DNA of 22,388 bases, from assembly GCA_050330975.1 (NCBI GenBank), contig JBHJHK010000326.1, positions 1 through 22,388 on the forward strand. Reading direction: 5' to 3'. Source of the stretch: JBHJHK01 sp050330975 (GTDB lineage Bacteria > Pseudomonadota > Gammaproteobacteria > Competibacterales > Competibacteraceae). The position numbers were made by a program, and so were the translations under genes. Every line of letters starts with the position of its first letter. Position 1 is the stretch's first letter. The notes beneath the pieces were generated by a model. That model worked only from the letters and a program-made list of their open reading frames with translations, made no database searches and was not told the DNA's origin. Below, piece by piece: positions 7,226 through 16,443 of the stretch.

Positions 7226-7293
7226 CCCCTGTCTCGAAGGGGGCACCAGCCGCTGGGAGATCACGTCACCCCCGCCCCTCCGTGGAAACGGGG
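7226..7293. repeat. REP-like GC-rich palindromes between the kinase and the QseG-like gene
   Basis: CCCCT at 7226-7230 pairs with AGGGG at 7238-7242 around a 7-base loop ending TCGA. A second element at 7276-7293 has CCGT/ACGG closing a GGAA tetraloop, flanked by CCCC and GGGG. The first resembles the element at 5237-5254: both read CCCC, a variable core ending TCGA, then GGGGG, with 13 of 18 positions identical by eye. This suggests a dispersed palindromic repeat family in this genome. Two or three copies in one window are not proof. Confidence 0.35.
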
Positions 7294-7298
7294 CATCA

Positions 7299-7504
7299 GT
7301 GGCCCGCGAACGAGAGCTCCAGGCCCTGCGCCGAACCGTGCGGCACCTCCACGCCCAAGTGGACCGCGGCGAGCTCGAGCGGGCCAAGCTCTTGGCCGAA
7401 CTCAAACGCACCCGCGCCACCTTGGCCGATGCCGAGGCCAAGATCCGCGCGCTCACCGCCCTAGAACGCGATTTGGATCGGGAGGCCAACGGAGGGAGTT
7501 CACC

Positions 7505-7508
<4 letters not shown>
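7299..7508 (+). CDS. Small coiled-coil protein, reduced QseG-like
   Basis: A 69-residue charged helical protein read from GTG 7299. GTG 7179 is a longer alternative, but it would cross the palindromes at 7226-7293 and gives a non-descript Pro/Cys-rich sequence. Heptad-like Leu spacing runs through most of the length (LQALRRTVRHL, LERAKLLAELKRT). The segment KIRALTALERDLDR at 48-61 resembles the C-terminal tail of E. coli QseG (KLENLTDIERQLSTR). It also sits between kinase and regulator, exactly where qseG sits in the glrK-qseG-glrR operon. E. coli QseG is an outer-membrane lipoprotein of well over 200 residues. Here there is no lipobox or signal peptide, so it would be cytosolic. The stop overlaps the glrR TTG start (TTGA). 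The orthology is inferred from position and a short match. Confidence 0.6.
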
Positions 7509-8839
<1,331 letters not shown>

Positions 8840-8854
8840 AGACCCAACATCCAG

Positions 8855-8876
8855 GGGGAGGGGGTTTGCCCTCCCC
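8855..8876 (+). repeat. Strong hairpin just after glrR, possible transcript-end structure
   Basis: A perfect 8-bp stem, GGGGAGGG at 8855-8862 with CCCTCCCC at 8869-8876, and loop GGTTTG. It starts 16 nt after the glrR stop and 25 nt before the next ATG. It has no T-run after it, so it is not a standard intrinsic terminator. It could protect the upstream 3' end or partly separate glrR from the GNAT-nitrilase gene. Confidence 0.4.
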
Positions 8877-8900
8877 GAGCCAAGGGTAGATCCATCATTT

Positions 8901-10487
8901 ATGAACGACCAGCGCCCAGCTTCGTCGGGCTTTGCCAACCCCAAGGCCCGGCTGCAGATCCGCCGCGCCGAGATCCCCGATGTGGCCGCCATCGCCGCCA
9001 TGACCGGCCGCGCCCTGGCAGATACCGGGATGACGGCCTACAGCACAGGCATGATCACCGGCCAAATCAACCGCTTTCCCGAGGGCCAGTTCATCGCCAC
9101 CGTGGGGGATGAAATCGTCGGCTACTGCGCCACGTTTCGCGTCCGCGGCCAAGTGGCCCTCAAACCCCACACCTGGGCGGCCATCACCGGCAATGGCTAC
9201 GCCGCCCACCACGACCCCCACGGCGACTACCTCTACGGCATGGAGGTGTGTGTCGACCCCGACTACCGGGGCTATCGCATCGGCCAGCGGTTCTACAACG
9301 AACGCAAGCGCTTGTGTGAAGACTTGGAATTGCGGGGTATCGTCTTCGCCGGGCGACTACCCACCTTGGCCCAACGCCAGCGGCGCTTCAAAAGCGTCGA
9401 GGAGTACGTGGAAGAGGTCCGGCAAAAGCGCCAGCGGGATCCGGTGTTGTCGTTTCAGCTCAAAAATGGCTTTGAGATCCTGGGGGTCCTGCGGGATTAC
9501 TTGCCCTACGACCGCCAGTCCCTGGGGGTGGGGGTCCACTTGCTGTGGCGCAACCCCAAGATCCCCGACGAAGAGACCCAAAGCCGCATCAAAGAGTACG
9601 GCGGGCGGATGCCCGACACCATCCGGGTGGGGACGGTCCAGTACCTCCAGCGCCGGGTGCGGTCCTTTGACGAGTTCGCCAACTTTGTGGAGTATTTCGT
9701 CGACGTGGTGGCCGACTACCAGGGGGACTTTGTGGTCTTCCCAGAGCTCTTTACCCTGCAGCTCTTGTCCATCGGGGACCAACAGCTCGACCCCGCCGCC
9801 GCCATCGAGGCCTTGACCAAATACACGCCGCGCTTTGTCGACACCCTGCGGGACATGGCGTTGCGCTACAACATCAACATCATCGGCGGCTCCCACCCCA
9901 CCCGGGTTCCCAACGGCCGGGTGGAGAATATTTGCTATGTGTTTTTGCGAGACGGCACCGTCCACGAACAGGCCAAGATCCACCCCACCCCCAACGAGGT
10001 CTATTGGTGGAATATCGAGGGGGGTAGCGCTCTCAACGCCATCAACACCGACTGTGGCCCCATCGGAGTATTGATCTGCTACGATTCGGAGTTCCCCGAA
10101 CTGGCCCGCCACCTCACCGACCAGGGCATCCAAATCCTATTTGTGCCCTTTTGCACCGACGAGCGCCAGAGTTATTTGCGGGTGCGCTACTGCTGCCAAT
10201 CCCGGGCGGTGGAAAATCAGCTCTACGTGGTGATGTCCGGCAACGTGGGCAATCTCCCCGGGGTGGCCAATATGGACATTCAGTACGGCCAAAGTTGTAT
10301 CCTCACCCCCTGTGACTTTCCCTTTTCTCGGGATGGCATCGCCGCCGACACCACCCCCAACGTGGAAATGGTGTCCTTTGCCGATCTGAGGCCCCAAGTC
10401 CTCCACATGGCCCGCAACCAGGGCACGGTGCAAAACCTCCGCAACCGCCGCCACGATTTGTACTACGTCCAGTGGCGGGGTCAGTGA
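8901..10487 (+). CDS. Bifunctional GNAT N-acetyltransferase / carbon-nitrogen hydrolase
   Basis: A fusion of 528 residues. The N-terminal half (about 18-220) is a GNAT acetyltransferase with the acetyl-CoA loop DYRGYRIGQRFY at about 121-132. The C-terminal half (about 240-525) is a nitrilase-superfamily amidohydrolase with its full triad: Glu282 in VVFPELFT, Lys359 in HEQAKIHPTP and Cys393 in GVLICYDSEFPE. This architecture is a known family in many bacteria. Its substrate is not settled to my knowledge and is not revealed here. ATG 8901 begins MNDQRPASSG and lies 61 bp after glrR. Upstream in-frame sequence overlaps glrR and looks like shadow. The stop overlaps the next gene by GTGA, so it is coupled to the lipoprotein aminopeptidase. 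A hairpin separates it from glrR, so co-transcription with glrR is uncertain. Confidence 0.92.
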   Translation: MNDQRPASSGFANPKARLQIRRAEIPDVAAIAAMTGRALADTGMTAYSTGMITGQINRFPEGQFIATVGDEIVGYCATFRVRGQVALKPHTWAAITGNGYAAHHDPHGDYLYGMEVCVDPDYRGYRIGQRFYNERKRLCEDLELRGIVFAGRLPTLAQRQRRFKSVEEYVEEVRQKRQRDPVLSFQLKNGFEILGVLRDYLPYDRQSLGVGVHLLWRNPKIPDEETQSRIKEYGGRMPDTIRVGTVQYLQRRVRSFDEFANFVEYFVDVVADYQGDFVVFPELFTLQLLSIGDQQLDPAAAIEALTKYTPRFVDTLRDMALRYNINIIGGSHPTRVPNGRVENICYVFLRDGTVHEQAKIHPTPNEVYWWNIEGGSALNAINTDCGPIGVLICYDSEFPELARHLTDQGIQILFVPFCTDERQSYLRVRYCCQSRAVENQLYVVMSGNVGNLPGVANMDIQYGQSCILTPCDFPFSRDGIAADTTPNVEMVSFADLRPQVLHMARNQGTVQNLRNRRHDLYYVQWRGQ

Positions 10488-11761
10488 GAGCCGTTGGCAT
10501 CCCGGGGCGCTGCCGCCCCCCTCTTTTTCTGGCCTTCCCCCTCGCCCTCACCTCGGTCTTCGCCCTCTGCGGGTTGTTGGGGGGTTGTAGTTCCCCGGGT
10601 TATTTCTATCAAGCGGCCCGGGGCCAACTGGCGTTGCTGGCCCACGGTCGCCCGGTGGAGGGGCTACTGGCAGCCCCCGATACCTCCGCCGACCTCAAGG
10701 GGCAGTTGGCCACGGCTTCGGCCCTGCGGCGCTATGCCAGCGAACACCTGGGACTGCCCGACAACGACAGCTATCGCCGCTACGTAGACCTGGGCCGATC
10801 CTTTGTGGTCAAGAGCGTATTTGTCGCCCCGAGCTTGTCTTTGACCCCCCGCCGCTGGTGCTTTCCCGTGGCGGGCTGTGTCAGCTATCGGGGCTATTTC
10901 GACGCCGAGGCCGCCGAGGCCTTCGCCGCCAGCCAACGGGCAGCGGGGTACGACGTCTACGTCGCCTCGGTGCCCGCCTACTCCACCCTGGGTTGGTTTG
11001 ACGATCCTTTGTTGAACACCTTTGTCCACTGGCCAGCGGGGCAGCTGGCGGAATTGATGTTTCACGAATTGGCCCACCAACAGCTGTATGTGGCGGGGGA
11101 TACGGTGTTCAACGAATCCTTTGCCACCTTTGTAGGGGTCACCGGCGCCCGGCAGTGGCTGGCAGCCCACGGCGGCGAGGCCGACCGCCAACGGTATGAG
11201 ACCCTGGAACGCCAACGCCGGGCCTTTACCCAATTGGTGCTGGAGGCCAAGGGGCAACTGGAAGTGCTCTACCAAAGCGATGGCAGCGACGCCGCCCGCC
11301 AACGGGGCAAAGGGGAAGTCTTGGCCGCCCTCCAGGCCCGCTACCAACAGCTGCGGGATAACCAGTGGCAAGGCCGGGGATTGTTCGACCGCTGGTTTGC
11401 CAGGGATCTCAACAACGCCAAGCTGGCGGCCTTTGGCGCCTATCGCCGCTACGTGGACGCCTTTGCCGTCCTGTTTGCCCAGGAAGATGGCCACTGGCCG
11501 CGATTTCACCAGCGGGTAGCGACCTTGGGGGCGCTACCGCGGGAGGCGCGGCATAGACAACTGGAGACGTTGGAGGAGAATTGGGGGGAGGAGCGCGCCG
11601 GCGATGGGGATGCAGAAGCGGCGGCGGAGAAGTGCCCTCCGCTGAACGCCACCGAGGCTCTCTGGTTCGAGGGCTGGATTGCCCGCGACGGACTGGCTCT
11701 GTATACCCTGGCTGGGGTCACCCCGGCGCCTCAGCGCCGGCTACTCTGGCGAAATCGCTGA
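10484..11761 (+). CDS. Putative lipoprotein aminopeptidase (COG4324/PF10023 type)
   Basis: A 425-residue protein from GTG 10484. GTG 10472 is a longer alternative in frame; 10484 is preferred for the 4-bp GTGA overlap with the preceding stop. It has a lipoprotein signal: basic N-terminus, hydrophobic core, and lipobox LGGC with Cys35, giving a membrane-anchored periplasmic protein. The zinc motif is HELAH at 194-198, followed by NESFATFVG with Glu211 as probable third ligand. Conserved family blocks WCFPVAGCVSYRGYF and GVPAYSTLGWFDDP-like (here VPAYSTLGWFDDPLL) support the putative-aminopeptidase family strongly. The last 31 bp overlap the convergent SDR gene. The natural substrate is unknown; peptidase activity is inferred from family and motif. 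Confidence 0.9.
   Translation: MRAVGIPGRCRPPLFLAFPLALTSVFALCGLLGGCSSPGYFYQAARGQLALLAHGRPVEGLLAAPDTSADLKGQLATASALRRYASEHLGLPDNDSYRRYVDLGRSFVVKSVFVAPSLSLTPRRWCFPVAGCVSYRGYFDAEAAEAFAASQRAAGYDVYVASVPAYSTLGWFDDPLLNTFVHWPAGQLAELMFHELAHQQLYVAGDTVFNESFATFVGVTGARQWLAAHGGEADRQRYETLERQRRAFTQLVLEAKGQLEVLYQSDGSDAARQRGKGEVLAALQARYQQLRDNQWQGRGLFDRWFARDLNNAKLAAFGAYRRYVDAFAVLFAQEDGHWPRFHQRVATLGALPREARHRQLETLEENWGEERAGDGDAEAAAEKCPPLNATEALWFEGWIARDGLALYTLAGVTPAPQRRLLWRNR
11723..11740. repeat. Perfect hairpin at the convergent gene ends, stop codon in its loop
   Basis: CCGGCGC at 11723-11729 pairs perfectly with GCGCCGG at 11734-11740 around a 4-base loop. On the minus strand the loop reads TGAG and contains the TGA stop (11733-11731) of the SDR gene. 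On the plus strand the hairpin is inside the last codons of the aminopeptidase. There is no T-run on either side. It could act as a two-way 3'-end structure; this is inferred from position. Confidence 0.45.
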
Positions 11762-12684
11762 TAGCGCTCGTGGCGCTGATCCCCTTTGTCGAAGTGCTGA
11801 CCCATGATGGTTTCGGCGGAGACGGGGATAATGCCCAAGGCCTCAAAACCGTTTTGCTGGCAAACGCTGTCCAGCGCCAGGGACTTGAGGTTGTCACTGG
11901 TGAGGAGTTGCCCCGGCAGGCGCTCAAAGACCATCGCCTGGAGCTTGGCTAGGCCGTCGGGCAAGCCGACGATGAGCCGGCGGCGACCGCTGAGACGACC
12001 GATGGTGGCCACCAGCTCTTTGAACGTGTAAACCTTGGGGCCACAGAGCTCTAGGCACTGACCGGCCATATCGGCCCGTAGCAGGGCTCGGGCCATGGCC
12101 TCGGCGACGTCGTCGACAAACACCGGGGCAAAGCGCGTCTGGGGCTTGGCCAGGGGCACCATGGGGCTGATGGCCATGAGGCTGGCGAACAAGTTGAAGA
12201 AACCGTCTTCAGGGCCAAATACCACCGAGGGGCGAAAGCAGGTCACCGCCACTCCCTCCTCCTGGAGGGCCAACACCGCCTGCTCTCCCAAGCCCTTGGT
12301 GCGCAAGTAGTCGCTGGGCCCATCGACACTGGCGTTGAGGGCGCTCATGTGGAGCAAGCGGCCGATGCCCAGGGCCTTGCAGGCCTGGCCCAACTGCCGG
12401 GGCAGTTGGGCGTGGACGGCTTCGAACTGGGCGGGACGGCCGTTGAGGATCCCCGTGAGGTTGATGGCCGCTTGGCATCCTCGGAGGTGACGCTGGAGGG
12501 CGTCGGCTCGATAGACGTCGGCTTCCACGAGGCTCACCTTGGGAATGAGCAACATGGCCCGATGACGCTCTCGGTGGCGGGTCAACACCTTGACGGTTAG
12601 GCCGGCTTCGGACAATTTCGCCACCAGACATCGACCGATAAAGCCCGTACCGCCCAACACTCCCACAGTTTGAATTTTTGCCAT
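11731..12684 (-). CDS. Atypical SDR / complex I NDUFA9-like NAD(P)H-binding protein
   Basis: A 317-residue Rossmann-fold protein of the extended/atypical short-chain dehydrogenase group. The N-terminal dinucleotide motif is VGVLGGTGFIG (7-17), with TRHRER after strand 2, and an LTGIL segment at about 76-80. The YxxxK pair is Tyr126/Lys130 in SDYLRTKG. FRPSVVFGPEDGFFN and the RFAPVFVDDVAEAMARAL block are typical of NDUFA9-like proteins often annotated in bacteria as complex I NDUFA9 subunit family. Whether it associates with respiratory complex I here is not shown. It lies alone on the minus strand, divergent from the HtrA-like gene (216-bp gap with no clear promoter by eye) and overlapping the convergent aminopeptidase by 31 bp. 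The ATG has only a weak GAG upstream. Confidence 0.87.
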   Translation of the reverse strand: MAKIQTVGVLGGTGFIGRCLVAKLSEAGLTVKVLTRHRERHRAMLLIPKVSLVEADVYRADALQRHLRGCQAAINLTGILNGRPAQFEAVHAQLPRQLGQACKALGIGRLLHMSALNASVDGPSDYLRTKGLGEQAVLALQEEGVAVTCFRPSVVFGPEDGFFNLFASLMAISPMVPLAKPQTRFAPVFVDDVAEAMARALLRADMAGQCLELCGPKVYTFKELVATIGRLSGRRRLIVGLPDGLAKLQAMVFERLPGQLLTSDNLKSLALDSVCQQNGFEALGIIPVSAETIMGQHFDKGDQRHERYQRFRQSSRR

Positions 12685-12900
12685 TTTTCAACTCGTGTGC
12701 ACGAAGACCCAATGGGGCGCGAGCCGACCCGGCCCATGGGAGCCATAGGCTACCACGACCCCCCGATCCCTGGCGACCGGGGAACCCGAGCTTGGCTCCG
12801 CCGCTCCAAGTACCATGGGATGTCCGTAGCCGGCGTGGGCCCGAGAAATTAGGGGATCTTGCGGCACCGCGCCCCTCGTCACTTCTGGGAGGACCACGCC

Positions 12901-13917
12901 ATGAAACACGGCACATTATCCCGTTGTTCCCCCCTCGTCGCCCTGATGGTCATGGCGATGGCCTGGGGGATAACGGCTCCCTCCCCCACCTGGGCGACAA
13001 CGCCGGCCGATGCCGTCTTCGCCGCCGTGGTGGGGGTCAAATCCATGGTTCCCGGCGAGGCCCGCACCGCCCCTTCCCTGGGGACCCGCCGCTCGGGTTC
13101 TGGGGTGGTCATCGACGAGGCGGGATTGGTCGTCACCGTGGGCTATTTGATCCTAGAGGCCTCTAGCGCCACGGTGGTCACCGCCGACGGCGTCGAACAC
13201 CCCGCCCAAATCGTCGCCTATGACCACGCCACAGGCTTGGGTCTCCTCCGGGCCTTGACCCCCCTCGACGTCACCCCCTTGCCCCTGGGGCAAGCCGAGG
13301 GCTTGGTGGCCCCGAGTCAAGTGCTGGTCATCGCCTCTGCCTCGGGCAGCGGCGACGCCGTGCGCCCGGCCCGGGTGGTCTCTCGGCGCGCCTTTGCCGG
13401 CTACTGGGAGTACTTGCTGGAGGATGCCATCTTCACCGCCCCGCCCCATCCCCAGTTTGGCGGCGCCGCCCTGGTGGACGCCCAGGGTCGATTGCTGGGC
13501 ATCGGCTCGCTAGTGGTTGGGGATGCCCTACCCGGCGAAACCCCCATTCCCGGCAACATGTTCATCCCCGTAGACCACCTCACCGCCACCTTGGAGCGCC
13601 TGATCGCCGGGGAGCGCTCCGTCCCCCCCCGGGCTTGGCTCGGCCTCTACATGCGCGACGTGGGCGGCCGACTACTGGTCACCCGCGTGGCCGAGGACGG
13701 ACCGGCGGCCGCCGCCGGCATCGCCCCGGGGGAATTGATCCTGGGCTTGGAGGGTCGAGAAGTCACCTCATTGGCGGCATTTTACCGCCAGTTGTGGCGC
13801 CAGGGGGCCGTTGGCGAGGAGGTGGAGCTCACGGTGCTCCGGGGCTTATCCACCGTCGAGGTACAGGTAGAGGCCGCCGACCGCTACCATTGGCTGCGCC
13901 TCAACCCCAGTCTCTAG
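12901..13917 (+). CDS. Exported HtrA/S1C-like PDZ protein lacking the catalytic triad
   Basis: A 338-residue protein from ATG 12901, with the ribosome binding site GGGAGGA about 8 nt upstream. A signal peptide (about 1-32, ending PTWA) predicts export to the periplasm. Residues about 60-235 follow the S1C (DegP/HtrA) trypsin fold, and about 245-325 form a PDZ domain (LLVTRVAEDGPAAAAGIAPGELILGLEG). The catalytic positions are changed. TVGYLI stands where TNxHVI is expected (His to Tyr82). Gly112 replaces the Asp of the DxxxD segment. PQFGGAAL replaces GNSGGPL (Ser to Phe186). It should therefore be a non-proteolytic binding or chaperone-like protein. Similar sequences are often annotated as S1C proteases in proteobacteria, so this looks like a stable subfamily rather than a local mutation. 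It is convergent with lnt, 9 bp away. Confidence 0.9.
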   Translation: MKHGTLSRCSPLVALMVMAMAWGITAPSPTWATTPADAVFAAVVGVKSMVPGEARTAPSLGTRRSGSGVVIDEAGLVVTVGYLILEASSATVVTADGVEHPAQIVAYDHATGLGLLRALTPLDVTPLPLGQAEGLVAPSQVLVIASASGSGDAVRPARVVSRRAFAGYWEYLLEDAIFTAPPHPQFGGAALVDAQGRLLGIGSLVVGDALPGETPIPGNMFIPVDHLTATLERLIAGERSVPPRAWLGLYMRDVGGRLLVTRVAEDGPAAAAGIAPGELILGLEGREVTSLAAFYRQLWRQGAVGEEVELTVLRGLSTVEVQVEAADRYHWLRLNPSL

Positions 13918-13926
13918 GCCCAGCCT

Positions 13927-15507
13927 CTAGGGATGACTGCGGCGGGCGGCGAGGATCCCCGCCCCCAAGGTCAACACCACCAGGGCAAACACGCCACCGT
14001 CGCCAAAGCGTCCCAGGGGCGTCAACCCCTGCCGGGGTTGGAGAGTGCCTGTGAGCCCCGTGGCGACAAATTGCCGGGTGCGATCCATGACTCGGCCCCG
14101 CTCGTCGATGAAGGCCGAGATGCCGGTATTAGTGGCCCGGGCCATGGGGCGCTCCAACTCCTTGGCCCGCATGCGGGCGATCTGCAGGTGCTGGGCGGGG
14201 GCCAACGAATCGCCAAACCAGGCGTCGTTGCTGACGGTCACCAACCAACGGGCGGTCTCGATGCCGCGGCGCAGCAGGTGGCCATAGGCGGCATCGTAGC
14301 AAATGGCCATACCCACCGGTTGGTCCCCCACCTCTATGGGGTCTTGGACCGCCGGTCCGGGGGTGAAGTCCGCCATGGGGATCTCCACCCACTGGTGAAA
14401 TAGCCCAAAGGCCCAGCGCAGGGGTAAATATTCGCCAAAGGGTACCAACTGGCGCTTGTAGTACCGCCCCGAGACGTTGCCTACCCCCACCATGGCGTTG
14501 TAGATGGCCCCCGTCATCCACGAACCATCGGCGATGCCCAGCAGCAGGCCCCGCTCGCCGCCGGCGGTGAGGCGATCCAACTGAACGAGGTAATCTCGGG
14601 GCAATTGTTCGTAGAGTAGGGGAATGGCCAGTTCCGGCCATACCACCAAGGGGCTATCGGCGCCAAAGCGGTAGCTCAGGGCCAAGTAGTGGTCGAGAAT
14701 GGCCTGGAGACCACCGGCACCCCAGCGCTGGCGGGCGTCGACGTTCCCCTGGATCAGGGTTACCGCCTGGGGAGCCCCGTGGGGCGTCGTCCAGCGCACT
14801 TGCGAAGCCAAAGCCCCAGCGCCCCACACCAAGCCCACGGCGAGCACCAACCCCAACCCCTGGCGCCAGTGGCGGCGAATAACCGCCTCCCCCAGGGCCA
14901 CCAGACCACCGGCGGTGAAAATCGTCGCCCAACTCACCAGGTAGACCCCACCCCAGGGGGCCAACTCCCCCAAGGGGGTATCGATCTGGCTATAGCCCAC
15001 CAGCAACCAGGGAAAGCCGGTGAACAGGTGGCTGCGCAGGGCCTCCAGCAACACCCACAACGCCGGCACCACCCCCAGCAGACGAGGGAGGCCAGGGCGA
15101 GGGGCCAAAACGGCGAAGCCCACCCCCAACAGGGCTAGATACAGGGCCATAAACGCCACTAGCAACACGGTGGCCAGGGCGGCAAAGGCCACGGGAGCTT
15201 GGCCAAAGGTGTGGAGGCTCACGTAAACCCAAGATACCCCGACACCAAATAGCCCCAGGCCATAACCCAATCCCACCCGCGCCGCCCGCCAAACCCCGAG
15301 GCCTCGCCACAGGGCGAACAGCACTGCGGGCCCGAAGATGGCGGCATAGACCTGATGGATCGGGGCAAAGGCCAGAGCCGTGGCGCCACCGGCGGCGCAG
15401 GCCAAGGCTTCGCGCCACAGACCCGGGCGGGGAGACCGGCGGTGAGGGTCCAAGGGCAACGGGAGTCCCCGGCGGATCAGGGACCGACCCCGCCGACCCG
15501 GACCCAT
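13927..15507 (-). CDS. lnt: Apolipoprotein N-acyltransferase
   Basis: Adds the third acyl chain to the N-terminal Cys of lipoproteins in the inner membrane, the last step of lipoprotein maturation. The protein is 526 residues, near the usual 510-520. Several membrane helices fill about 32-240. The nitrilase-type periplasmic domain follows, with the triad Glu292 (VVWPELAIP), Lys351 (RYYKRQLVPFGEYLPLR) and Cys403 (GMAICYDAAYG). A final helix lies near the C-terminus (FALVVLTLGAGIL). The ATG at 15507 has GAGGAG only 2 nt upstream, so the true start may be slightly different. It is the last gene of the miaB-phoH-ybeY-corC-lnt operon, 45 bp after corC. Its substrates would include the window's own lipoprotein aminopeptidase. 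Confidence 0.96.
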   Translation of the reverse strand: MGPGRRGRSLIRRGLPLPLDPHRRSPRPGLWREALACAAGGATALAFAPIHQVYAAIFGPAVLFALWRGLGVWRAARVGLGYGLGLFGVGVSWVYVSLHTFGQAPVAFAALATVLLVAFMALYLALLGVGFAVLAPRPGLPRLLGVVPALWVLLEALRSHLFTGFPWLLVGYSQIDTPLGELAPWGGVYLVSWATIFTAGGLVALGEAVIRRHWRQGLGLVLAVGLVWGAGALASQVRWTTPHGAPQAVTLIQGNVDARQRWGAGGLQAILDHYLALSYRFGADSPLVVWPELAIPLLYEQLPRDYLVQLDRLTAGGERGLLLGIADGSWMTGAIYNAMVGVGNVSGRYYKRQLVPFGEYLPLRWAFGLFHQWVEIPMADFTPGPAVQDPIEVGDQPVGMAICYDAAYGHLLRRGIETARWLVTVSNDAWFGDSLAPAQHLQIARMRAKELERPMARATNTGISAFIDERGRVMDRTRQFVATGLTGTLQPRQGLTPLGRFGDGGVFALVVLTLGAGILAARRSHP

Positions 15508-15552
15508 GGCTCCTCGGGGAGCGCCAGGTCCATCACGGGTTTGGGGGAAGGG

Positions 15553-16443
15553 TCAATTGGAGTAATTGGTGGGGGTTGAAAGGGGCGAGGCCCCATTGGC
15601 TTCGACCTCGGTCAAGCGCAGGCCCAACAGATGGAGCCGCCGGTTGTCGGCCCGCAGCACCCGAAAGCGAAAGCGGTCTAGTTGGATCTCTTCACCGCGC
15701 TTGGGCAAGCGCCCCAGGGCCATGATCAACAGCCCGCCCACAGTGTCGGCCTTGTCGTCGTCGAAGCGCGCCCCGAAGTAGCCATTGAACTCTTCGATGG
15801 GGGTCAAGGCCTTGATGGTGAAACTGCCCTGGCCCTCGGGACGAATGAAGATCTCGGCGGCGTCGTCGTGCTCATCGTCGATCTCGCCGACGATCTGTTC
15901 CAAGACGTCCTCGATGGTCACCAACCCCGACACCCCTCCGTACTCGTCCACCACCATGGCCATGTGGAGGCGATGGATGCGAAATTCCTCCAGCAGGGCG
16001 TCAAGACGCTTGCTCTCGGGAATAAACTTGGCCGGGCGCAGCAAGTCTTGGAGATTGAGGTCGCCGCCGCCAGCGGCGAACAGTTTGAGGAGATCCTTGG
16101 CGATGAGGATACCCACCACGTCGTCGCGATCTTCGCCAATGACGGGAAACCGCGAATGGCCCGAGGCGATGACCCGAGACAGCAGTTGCTCCAAGGGCCA
16201 TTGGCGCTCGACGAATTGCATCTGGGAGCGGGGAATCATGACATCCCGCACCCGCATCTCCGACACCGCCATGACGCCCTCCATCATTTTGAGGGCGCCT
16301 TGATCGAGGAGGTTGCGGGATTGGGCATCCCGCAACAGCTCCACCAATTCGCGGCGGTTGTTGGGCTCACCCGTGAGAGCGAGGCTCAAACGCTCCAACC
16401 AAGAGCGTTGTCCAGGTCCGGGGTCGGTGGGATCTTCCTTCAT
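15553..16443 (-). CDS. corC: CorC/YbeX family CBS-domain protein
   Basis: A 296-residue cytosolic protein. CBS domain 1 is at about 66-125 (VRDVMIPRSQM, GHSRFPVIGEDRDDVVGILIAKDLL) and CBS domain 2 at about 135-187 (KRLDALLEEFRIHRLHMAMVVDEYGGVSGLVTIEDVLEQ split across this span). A C-terminal transporter-associated domain lies at about 205-280 (VGGLLIMALGRLPKRGEEI). This matches E. coli YbeX along its length. YbeX/CorC has been linked to Mg2+/Co2+ homeostasis and, more recently, to ribosome function. The start at 16443 is chosen because its ATG overlaps the ybeY stop as ATGA. A start four codons upstream (16455) is also open. No membrane domain, as expected for this family. Confidence 0.95.
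   Translation of the reverse strand: MKEDPTDPGPGQRSWLERLSLALTGEPNNRRELVELLRDAQSRNLLDQGALKMMEGVMAVSEMRVRDVMIPRSQMQFVERQWPLEQLLSRVIASGHSRFPVIGEDRDDVVGILIAKDLLKLFAAGGGDLNLQDLLRPAKFIPESKRLDALLEEFRIHRLHMAMVVDEYGGVSGLVTIEDVLEQIVGEIDDEHDDAAEIFIRPEGQGSFTIKALTPIEEFNGYFGARFDDDKADTVGGLLIMALGRLPKRGEEIQLDRFRFRVLRADNRRLHLLGLRLTEVEANGASPLSTPTNYSN

Noticed and set aside
12688..12909. A 73-codon minus-strand frame in the gap between the SDR and HtrA-like genes.
   Set aside because: No good start signal or recognisable motif, and it would cover the ribosome binding site and start of the HtrA-like gene. The gap is treated as non-coding.
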